Part shown: in pieces, positions 20,658 through 25,639 of the stretch
Layout of the letters: each line of letters starts with the position of its first letter
Numbering within the stretch: position 1 is the first letter of the stretch
IMG/VR virus record: IMGVR_UViG_3300010885_042296
Location: 1 to 25,639 of that record
Strand: one strand, 5' to 3'
DNA: 25,639 bases
Source of the DNA: a virus
Translations under genes and position numbers: made by a program
Notes under the pieces: model-generated
The model's database searches: none
The model's input: only the letters and a program-made list of their open reading frames with translations
What the model was told of the DNA's origin: nothing

Positions 20658-20683
20658 ACTGATGTGCCCGCATTGGGCACAGT
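20655..20683 (+). promoter_or_regulatory. Rightward early promoter
   Basis: TTGACT (-35, 20655-20660), a 17-nt spacer and CACAGT (-10, 20678-20683). The spacer carries CI operator 4. The layout is a mirror of the cro promoter, including the identical CACAGT. The start near 20690 leaves a short leader before ATG 20713. Confidence 0.65.
20663..20681. promoter_or_regulatory. CI operator 4
   Basis: TGTGCCC-GCATT-GGGCACA, perfect arms, positioned between the -35 and -10 boxes of the rightward early promoter. Confidence 0.8.
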
Positions 20684-20712
20684 ACGTTCCAGCACCACCG
20701 CTGGAGCACCCG

Positions 20713-21015
20713 ATGTTTCACCCTCCCTCACCACCGACTGACCGCGTCTCAGCGTTCTTCACACGCATCGACGCGCAGCTTGCCGCCACGCCCGACATCG
20801 GGATGCGCGGCGTGTTCCTCAACGGCCAGATCAGCCGATGGGAACGTCTGAACGAACTGCTGCTGAGGTGGGCGTCCGGTGAACTCTCCGGGCCAAACCC
20901 GGTCGGCAATGGCGCAACCGTGTGGGACGTGACCCAGACGCTTGGCGGGCTGTACCAGCGCCTGACAGACGTGCAGCAGGACGCGCGGAACCAGATCAAG
21001 GAGGCCGCGCTGTGA
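20713..21015 (+). CDS. First gene of the rightward early operon, unknown function
   Basis: This 100-aa protein has GGAG 6 nt before ATG 20713. It is helical and soluble: 'TDRVSAFFTRIDAQLAATPDIGMRG', 'ISRWERLNELLLRWASGEL', and 'TVWDVTQTLGGLYQRLTDVQQDARNQIKEAAL' as a C-terminal amphipathic helix. The family is not recognised. As the first gene transcribed after derepression it could be regulatory; an antiterminator is conceivable, but no Arg-rich motif is present. It overlaps the next gene as GTGA. Confidence 0.7.
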   Translation: MFHPPSPPTDRVSAFFTRIDAQLAATPDIGMRGVFLNGQISRWERLNELLLRWASGELSGPNPVGNGATVWDVTQTLGGLYQRLTDVQQDARNQIKEAAL

Positions 21016-21116
21016 GCGCCGACTTCGCCCGCTTCCTCGTCCTCGTCTGGCCCTACGCATTGGGCTTCATTCTCTGGATCGCGGCATGCGCCTACGCGGA
21101 GACAAACCGTGGTTGA
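21012..21116 (+). CDS. Tiny single-span membrane protein
   Basis: GTG 21012 overlaps the previous stop (GTGA). The 34-aa product MSADFARFLVLVWPYALGFI continues with LWIAACAYAETNRG and is mostly one hydrophobic helix (residues 6-28). Its 3' end overlaps the next tiny gene by 8 nt, so the start-stop coupling chain supports translation. Function unknown. Confidence 0.5.
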   Translation: MSADFARFLVLVWPYALGFILWIAACAYAETNRG

Positions 21117-21255
21117 GGCCGTGTTCCTGATCATGCTCACGCCGGTCTTCGCCGTCGCGGCCCTGTTCGCTGCGTGGCTCATCGCAGGTGTTGCGATTGA
21201 TCCCGAGGTCGAGGACGACCCGCACCAGGATCCAACCCATTGGGGACGTTCATGA
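21109..21255 (+). CDS. Tiny single-span membrane protein
   Basis: GTG 21109 begins a 48-aa frame: a hydrophobic segment 'VFLIMLTPVFAVAALFAAWLIAGVAI' (residues 5-30), then an acidic tail 'DPEVEDDPHQDPTHWGRS'. It overlaps the previous gene by 8 nt and ends in a 4-nt ATGA overlap with the exonuclease gene. Paired tiny membrane proteins in an early operon might act on the host envelope or exclude other phages (speculative). Confidence 0.55.
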   Translation: MVEAVFLIMLTPVFAVAALFAAWLIAGVAIDPEVEDDPHQDPTHWGRS

Positions 21256-22220
21256 CCCTTCAGACAGGTATCCATTTCGGCGTCCTTGAGGACGTGTACC
21301 ACGCGGACCCGGCGCCGGAGCCGTCGCTGTCGTCGTCTGTGGCAAAGATCCTCCTTGAGCAGTCGCCGCGCCACGCTTGGCATGCTCACCCGCGCCTCGG
21401 TGGCGGTCACGGGGACCGCGACAACACCCGTGCGATGGAGGTCGGCACCGTCGTCCACAAGCTGCTGCTGGGCTGCGGCGCTGAGGTCGTGCCGATTGAT
21501 GCGGAAGACTACCGCAGCAAGGCCGCGAAAGAGGCGCGTGACGCGGCCTATGCCGCCGCCAAGCAGCCAATCCTGCGCGCCGACATGAAGACCGCAGCCG
21601 ACACCGCAGCCGCCGTCAGCGACCAGCTGGACAAGGTTGACGACTGCGCTGGGTTCGGGGTCGACGGCGCGGCCGAGGTCGTCGGGATCTGGCGGGACGA
21701 GACGGGCCCGTATGGCCGGCTGATGGTCGATTGGCTGGAGGATCGCGGTGACTCGGCGATTTTGTGGGACATCAAGACATCGAGTGTGTCGGTCGCACCG
21801 CATGCCATTGCCCAGCGGATCGTATCCATGGGCTACGACGTGAGCGCAGCGCACTACGAGCGCGGCATCCTGGCGCTGCGGCCTGAACTCGCCGGGAAGT
21901 TGACGTTCCGGTGGATCTTCGTCGAAACCTCCGCGCCTCACCTGATTACGATCGCGGAACTCGACGCGGCCGGTCTCGCCATCGGGCGCAAGAAGGCTGC
22001 GGCGGCGTTCGGCCTCTGGGCCCGTTGCCTGCGCGACAACGTCTGGCCGGGCTACCCAAATCACATCATCCGTCCGGATTATCCCAACTGGGCCGAGAAC
22101 CAGTGGCTGGCGCGCGAAACGGCCGATGAGGATCTGCTGTCACTCGGCGCTGATCCGTTCTTGATGCTGTCGCCGTGGGTTCCTCCGCGGGTGCCGAAGA
22201 CCATTGTGGAGGCTGTGTGA
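21252..22220 (+). CDS. PD-(D/E)XK exonuclease, RecE/exo VIII-like
   Basis: This 322-aa protein starts at ATG 21252 (ATGA overlap). It resembles phage exodeoxyribonuclease VIII C-terminal-type proteins (DUF3799/YqaJ-like): 'LSSSVAKILLEQSPRHAWHAHP' near 26-47, 'AMEVGTVVHKLLLG' with His69, then the catalytic pair D160 in 'GRLMVDWLED' and D173-I-K175 in 'ILWDIKTS', and 'GYDVSAAHYERGI' as the helix following the core. It would resect double-strand ends for single-strand annealing or strand invasion, working with the RecA-fold ATPase two genes downstream. Confidence 0.85.
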   Translation: MTLQTGIHFGVLEDVYHADPAPEPSLSSSVAKILLEQSPRHAWHAHPRLGGGHGDRDNTRAMEVGTVVHKLLLGCGAEVVPIDAEDYRSKAAKEARDAAYAAAKQPILRADMKTAADTAAAVSDQLDKVDDCAGFGVDGAAEVVGIWRDETGPYGRLMVDWLEDRGDSAILWDIKTSSVSVAPHAIAQRIVSMGYDVSAAHYERGILALRPELAGKLTFRWIFVETSAPHLITIAELDAAGLAIGRKKAAAAFGLWARCLRDNVWPGYPNHIIRPDYPNWAENQWLARETADEDLLSLGADPFLMLSPWVPPRVPKTIVEAV

Positions 22221-22756
22221 TGGCACCAGGGTGCTGGGGGCGCAAACGGCTTCCTTTGCCGTCGCAGGAAGACCTGCGCGCCATGTTTGATTATGACCCG
22301 GATGTAGGCACCCTTCGATGGAAAGCCCGCTCTGGGATGAGACCACAATGGCTTCGGCGCTGGCCCGGAGCGTTGGCTGGAACCAGAGACTCTGCGGGAT
22401 ACGTCGAAGTCCGTATCGCGCGGCAATCTTACCTCGCGCATCGTCTGATTTGGAAATGGATGTTTGATGAAGAGCCATCGGACATTGACCATGTAGACCT
22501 TGACCGGTCGAACAATCGGCTTCGGAATTTGCGGCGCTGCGCGCACGTTGAGAACACTCGGAACAGCCCAGGGTGGAGAAAAAAGACCTTACCGAAAGGC
22601 GTATTTTACAGACCCTGCAGTGGCAGGTTCCGCGCGATCATTGGTGTTAATCGGAAGAACAAATCTCTTGGAACGTTTGACACAGTAGAGGAAGCGCAAG
22701 CGGCCTATAACTCTGCCGCCCGTGCATACTTCGGCAGTTTTGCGAGGGTATCATGA
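22220..22756 (+). CDS. HNH-AP2 homing endonuclease
   Basis: ATG 22220 shares a base with the exonuclease stop (TGATG). The 178-aa protein has an HNH_3-type nuclease: 'GTLRWKARSG', 'YVEVRIARQSYLAHRLIW' (His74), 'IDHVDLDRSNNRLRNLR' (D90-H91, N98/N99). An AP2-like DNA-binding domain at about 126-175 follows: 'KGVFYRP', 'FRAIIGV', 'LGTFDTVEEAQAAYNSAARAYFGSFA'. Such enzymes are selfish elements that spread between phages. It sits exactly between two functionally linked recombination genes, and the ATPase gene overlaps its end by 4 nt. Confidence 0.9.
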   Translation: MAPGCWGRKRLPLPSQEDLRAMFDYDPDVGTLRWKARSGMRPQWLRRWPGALAGTRDSAGYVEVRIARQSYLAHRLIWKWMFDEEPSDIDHVDLDRSNNRLRNLRRCAHVENTRNSPGWRKKTLPKGVFYRPCSGRFRAIIGVNRKNKSLGTFDTVEEAQAAYNSAARAYFGSFARVS

Positions 22757-23742
22757 ATTTCTCATTCAAACCGGCAGCAACCTACAATGAGCGATCTGGC
22801 TTGTTCATTTCTTTGACGGGTGGGACCAACAGTGGGAAGTCATTCAGTTCGCTTCGCCTTGCCCGCGGAATAGCAGGGCCAAAAGGCACGATTGCCGTCA
22901 TTGACACCGAGGGCGGCCGAATGCTGCACCTCAAGCGCGACTTTGACTTTGATATTTCGCTCATGGATCCGCCGTTCAGGCCGGATCGTTTTGCCGACGC
23001 CGCGAGATCGGCAGAGGACGCTGGCTATGCATGTCTTGTGATCGATTCGTTTAGCATGGAATGGGTCGGGCTTGGTGGCGTTCTTGACTGGCAAGCCGCC
23101 GAGCTTGAGCGCATGTCCGGAGGCGATTTTCGCAAAGCCGAGCGCATGAAGATGGCCTCATGGATCAAGCCAAAACAGGCGCACAAAAGCATGGTCTACA
23201 GCCTGCTTCAACGCCGGATCCCGATCATCTTTTCGATCCGCGGCGAGGAAACGGTAAAGCCAGGGGAGAGCTCCGGCGATAAGCCGACCAAGATCTTCAA
23301 ATCAGTCTGCAACTCTCACTTTCCCTATGAGGTCACCTTGTCGTTTCGCCTGGACATGGAGCGCAAAGGGATCATCGACCTGTCAGACCAGCGGTCCTTC
23401 AAGATGGAAGGGTCGCACCGGGAGATGTTCAAGCACGGCGAGCAGATCAGCGAGCGCCATGGCGAGATGCTCGCCGCATGGGCTCGAGGCGAGGCACCGA
23501 AGCCCGATGCGGATCAGCAGGAGTACATACTGCACGACGCGATGCAGCCCGCCGCCAACGCCGCGCACCTCCTTCACCTGGCGCAGGAGGGCCAGGATGC
23601 CGCCGACCGTGGCACCGCGGTGCTGAAGGCATTCTGGAGCCGTCTCACGAAGGACCAACGGCATGCACTGGCGGGGAACATCGACGCATGGAAGCTGCAA
23701 GCCCGCGAAATTGATGAACTGCCGCAGGAGGTCGAGCAATGA
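22753..23742 (+). CDS. RecA-fold ATPase (Sak4/AAA_24-like) recombination protein
   Basis: This 329-aa protein starts at ATG 22753 (ATGA overlap with the HNH gene). It has Walker A GGTNSGKS (23-30), 'TIAVIDTEGGRMLHL' (46-60), and Walker B 'YACLVIDSFSMEW' (D98), typical of phage single-domain RecA-like ATPases of the Sak4 type. 'RIPIIFSIRGEE' resembles the following sensor strand. Residues beyond about 250 form an extra helical domain. Together with the exonuclease it would form the phage's recombination system. The 5' third is AT-richer than its neighbours. Confidence 0.8.
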   Translation: MNFSFKPAATYNERSGLFISLTGGTNSGKSFSSLRLARGIAGPKGTIAVIDTEGGRMLHLKRDFDFDISLMDPPFRPDRFADAARSAEDAGYACLVIDSFSMEWVGLGGVLDWQAAELERMSGGDFRKAERMKMASWIKPKQAHKSMVYSLLQRRIPIIFSIRGEETVKPGESSGDKPTKIFKSVCNSHFPYEVTLSFRLDMERKGIIDLSDQRSFKMEGSHREMFKHGEQISERHGEMLAAWARGEAPKPDADQQEYILHDAMQPAANAAHLLHLAQEGQDAADRGTAVLKAFWSRLTKDQRHALAGNIDAWKLQAREIDELPQEVEQ

Positions 23743-23999
23743 ACGAGGATTGCCTGCACTGTCATCTGGTCCGCGCGATCCGCGACTGGTCCTCGACGCA
23801 TGCGACCGATCGCGGGTTGCCGGAGGGGCCGGTCGTTGATGCGTCTGAGATCCTGCGGGCTCTCGCACGGGTCACGGCGGCGCTCTGCCACGGTGGCGAC
23901 CAGACCCAGACCCTCGCGATGACGCTGATCTTCGCCCAGGCCATGCGCGATGAGGCGCGGCTGTTGAAGGACAACCCAATTCAGGAGCGCGTCCATTGA
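23739..23999 (+). CDS. Small conserved early protein
   Basis: This 86-aa protein starts at ATG 23739 in a 4-nt overlap. It opens MNEDCLHCHLVRAIRDWSST with a CxxC pair and continues 'VVDASEILRALARVTAALCHGGDQTQTLAMTLIFAQAMRDEARLL', largely helical. Similar short 'C..C..vRaIr.W' proteins occur beside phage recombination genes, as far as I recall. It may bind a metal through its Cys and His residues. Function unknown. Confidence 0.65.
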   Translation: MNEDCLHCHLVRAIRDWSSTHATDRGLPEGPVVDASEILRALARVTAALCHGGDQTQTLAMTLIFAQAMRDEARLLKDNPIQERVH

Positions 24000-24442
24000 T
24001 CACCCAGCTCAACCCCACGATTCCGCTCCGGTCCGACAAGGCTTCCGGCGAGTGCATCGCGATCATCGACTACAGCATCGAACACGATCTGATGTTTGTG
24101 ATCATCGACGACGATACCGGGCAGATCTGGACGGTGCCGAACCGCGATGTCAGGGCCTACGCGAACTATTCCGCCGGGCGGAACATCAAGCCGAAGTCGA
24201 TGAGTGAGATCTACCGCGACCTCTACCCACCAAAGCCGGCCGATGACAGCCATGATGTGTTGCTGGCCTTTGCCCGGCAGTGGATCGCGCAGCCGGGACC
24301 GACGCAACATCTGCTGGCCGCATGTCTCGACGAGGCGCAGTTGGTGGGAGCTCTCCGGATGATTGCCTCGTCAAAGCCAGGGTCGATGCCAGAAGGACCA
24401 TCATCGTGGATGCCCGACATGATGGCCGAGGCTGCGCCATGA
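23996..24442 (+). CDS. Conserved phage protein with IDYxxEHDLMxV core
   Basis: The frame begins at TTG 23996, which overlaps the previous stop (TTGA). The 148-aa product reads 'LNPTIPLRSDKASGECIAIIDYSIEHDLMFVIIDDDTGQIWTVPNRDVRAYANYSAGR', cited as residues 5-62, a compact beta-rich domain recurrent in phages of this group. The C-terminal half is a weakly conserved helical extension. Function unknown. The rare TTG start implies low-level, coupled translation. Confidence 0.65.
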   Translation: MITQLNPTIPLRSDKASGECIAIIDYSIEHDLMFVIIDDDTGQIWTVPNRDVRAYANYSAGRNIKPKSMSEIYRDLYPPKPADDSHDVLLAFARQWIAQPGPTQHLLAACLDEAQLVGALRMIASSKPGSMPEGPSSWMPDMMAEAAP

Positions 24443-24768
24443 ACGCGAACCGCCGAGGATTCCTATCCCTATTCGGCGCCGCCGCGCTTGCCGGCCCGGT
24501 CGAGGCCCGCCCGTCTGGCCTGCTGGTGCCGGTCCGGCAGCAGATCATCGACGACATTCTCGTTGTCGATGGCCTGACGCTGCGGGGGATCAAGATCATG
24601 AACTGCAAGATCGTCGCGGGAGGCGATGATCCAGGAGTCCATGCGGACTGTGTTGGGATGCTTTCAATGACGAATTGCATTGTTCAGACGCAAAACGGAG
24701 TTGGCGTCTCATTTATTCAACGAGACGCGCCAACTTGGCCCGTGATGACACTCGATCCGGAGGAATAA
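24439..24768 (+). CDS. Small protein with a twin-arginine-like signal
   Basis: This 109-aa protein (ATG 24439, ATGA overlap) starts MNANRRGFLSLFGAAALAGP with cleavage possible after VEA-RP (about residue 23). RRGFLSL matches the Tat consensus RRxFLK closely. The remainder, 'LTLRGIKIMNCKIVAGG' and 'VGMLSMTNCIVQTQNGVGVSF', has the strand-turn rhythm of a right-handed beta-helix, but is short. The last third is AT-richer. If exported, it would be an unusual envelope-acting early gene; a degraded transferred gene is the alternative. Confidence 0.6.
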   Translation: MNANRRGFLSLFGAAALAGPVEARPSGLLVPVRQQIIDDILVVDGLTLRGIKIMNCKIVAGGDDPGVHADCVGMLSMTNCIVQTQNGVGVSFIQRDAPTWPVMTLDPEE

Positions 24769-24770
24769 CG

Positions 24771-24959
24771 ATGAGCGACAGATTCGCTTTTGCATTGTTC
24801 TCGATCTGCGGTGGCTTCCTCGCCGGAATACCGCTTGGCGTCGGACTGATTGCGCTTTTCGGGCCTACTGACTTTGTGCTCGCCGCATTGGTTGGTGTTT
24901 GGCTTGCTGCTGCGGTCGCCGGCATCACGATTTTGGTGAAGTGGAAGGGCAAGCAATGA
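24771..24959 (+). CDS. Small two-helix membrane protein
   Basis: This 62-aa protein has GGAGGAATAACG directly before ATG 24771. Two hydrophobic segments (about 5-29 and 33-54: 'FAFALFSICGGFLAGIPLGVG', 'FVLAALVGVWLAAAVAGITIL') are followed by a basic KWKGKQ end, so an integral inner-membrane protein is predicted. It has a holin-like topology, but its place in an early operon and the absence of a neighbouring endolysin argue against that role. Function unknown. Confidence 0.6.
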   Translation: MSDRFAFALFSICGGFLAGIPLGVGLIALFGPTDFVLAALVGVWLAAAVAGITILVKWKGKQ

Positions 24960-25159
24960 ACAGATGGCACTCAATCAAAACCGCGCCGACCGATGGCACG
25001 CCGATCTTGGCCTATGAGTTAGGCGAGACGCCATGCGTGGTGCAAGCCCTTCAGTACAACGGGCATCTGGTCTGGCAGGCGTGTTGCTACGACATGGAAG
25101 GGCTGAACAATCCGACGCATTGGATGGCGCTGCCGCCGTTGCCGGAGGGCGACCAATGA
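24956..25159 (+). CDS. DUF551-like small protein
   Basis: This 67-aa protein begins at ATG 24956 in a 4-nt overlap. 'WHSIKTAPTDGTPILAYELGE' at the start and 'PTHWMALPPLPEGDQ' at the end match the DUF551 pattern 'W..I.taP.dG..iL.y....pTHWMpLPepP'. These proteins are frequent in phage early and accessory regions; their function is unknown. Confidence 0.8.
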   Translation: MNRWHSIKTAPTDGTPILAYELGETPCVVQALQYNGHLVWQACCYDMEGLNNPTHWMALPPLPEGDQ

Positions 25160-25419
25160 ACGACCGCGAAGGACTCCGGCAGGCTGTGACCACAGCAATA
25201 GCCGAGCAGATGCTGGGCGATGATTTCTTGCAAACCCTGCTGGAAAACGCCGCAGACGCCGCCATCGCCGCCTATGAAACGCACCGGCCACGGGCTGACG
25301 TGGTGCTGACGCAAGGGGAGTGGCATCAGGCAATACGGCGGTCGTATCCCATTCATCCAGACGCTACCGGACGTAATATCCGCGCAGCATTCCCGTTCAT
25401 CAAAGTGGAGAACGAGTGA
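25156..25419 (+). CDS. Small accessory early protein
   Basis: This 87-aa protein has ATG 25156 (overlap of 4 nt) and ends in a TGATG junction with the next gene. It is helical: 'REGLRQAVTTAIAEQMLGDDFLQTLLENAADAAIAAYETHRP', then 'EWHQAIRRSYPIHPDATGRNIRAAFPFI'. The family is not recognised. The organisation indicates an accessory cassette of small overlapping genes. Confidence 0.6.
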   Translation: MNDREGLRQAVTTAIAEQMLGDDFLQTLLENAADAAIAAYETHRPRADVVLTQGEWHQAIRRSYPIHPDATGRNIRAAFPFIKVENE

Positions 25420-25639
25420 TGGACCACGGAGACATGCCGCGCGCGCTGCGGCAAAAGCGTGATGGCGAAGTCAACAGCATTGGCGATCTGTGGGGCGATT
25501 GGATTCTCGGTAAAGCCGCCGACCTTATCGACCAGCAGGCCGCGCGGATCAAAGAACTTGAATACGAGATGCAGCGCATTGCTTGGCACGATCTCGACTG
25601 GAGACAAACGCAAAAGATCGCTCGCGCTGCATTGGAGGA
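25419..25639 (+). CDS. Small accessory early protein (partial)
   Basis: ATG 25419 overlaps the previous stop (TGATG); the frame is still open at the window end after 73 codons. It has 'IGDLWGDWILGKAADLIDQQAARIKELEYEMQRIAW', cited as residues 21-56, with a coiled-coil-like 'ADLIDQQAARIKELE' helix common in small phage accessory proteins. The C-terminus lies outside the window. Confidence 0.6.
   Translation, partial: MDHGDMPRALRQKRDGEVNSIGDLWGDWILGKAADLIDQQAARIKELEYEMQRIAWHDLDWRQTQKIARAALE

Noticed and set aside
24771-24959. Holin
   Set aside because: Two-helix topology fits, but it lies in the early accessory cassette with no endolysin or spanin nearby.
1-25639. Integrase, attachment sites, tRNA genes, CRISPR arrays, lysis genes
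   Set aside because: I looked for their usual motifs by eye and saw none; they may lie outside the window.

Overview
The window is 25.6 kb of a temperate, T7-like (podovirus-type) phage or prophage of an alphaproteobacterium. The host assignment rests on the high GC content, a DUF2312/GapR-type gene and gene families typical of Rhodobacterales/Rhizobiales phages; no taxonomic marker gene is present. The packaging and head genes look podoviral: a T7-type portal, scaffold, capsid, tubular tail protein A and a nozzle/tubular B-like protein. The control region looks lambda-like: divergent cI and cro with shared operators, DnaB, a DnaT-like protein, RusA, and an exonuclease plus RecA-fold ATPase. 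No integrase, lysis gene or RNA polymerase lies in the window, and both ends cut through genes.

Layout. 1-12474 (minus strand) is the late operon, read leftward: small terminase, PD-(D/E)XK nuclease, large terminase, portal, scaffold, major capsid, several small virion proteins, an AT-richer spike/fiber-like protein, tail tubular A and nozzle. Strong hairpins sit at several late gene junctions. 12475-12828 is a regulatory gap with repeated operator-like sites and one good plus-strand promoter. 12829-13875 (plus) holds three small conserved genes and one HTH gene, with terminator hairpins. 14105-19932 (minus) is the leftward early/replication operon: cro, a strong terminator, a GapR-like gene, rusA, a winged-helix gene, a C5-methyltransferase interrupted by an HNH domain, dnaB, a dnaT-like gene, an HTH gene and a small exported protein. 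20027-20590 (plus) is the CI-like repressor. 20713-25639 (plus) is the rightward early operon: tiny membrane proteins, exonuclease, an HNH-AP2 homing endonuclease, a RecA-fold ATPase and small accessory genes.

Control logic (inferred). Four copies of a 19-bp operator, TGTGCCC-N5-GGGCACA, flank cI. The cro promoter and the rightward early promoter share one design: a TTGAC -35 box followed by the operator filling the 17-nt spacer. The repressor can therefore shut both early operons at once. The cro ATG lies about 8 nt from its -10 box, so its mRNA is probably leaderless. A 12-bp stem terminator right after cro resembles lambda tR1.

The most unusual locus is 17007-18623. A cytosine-5 methyltransferase is read in one frame, and a second frame also looks coding (WPTP-type repeats). 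About 0.58 kb encoding an HNH homing-endonuclease domain has been inserted in that second frame, and the methyltransferase frame stays open across it.
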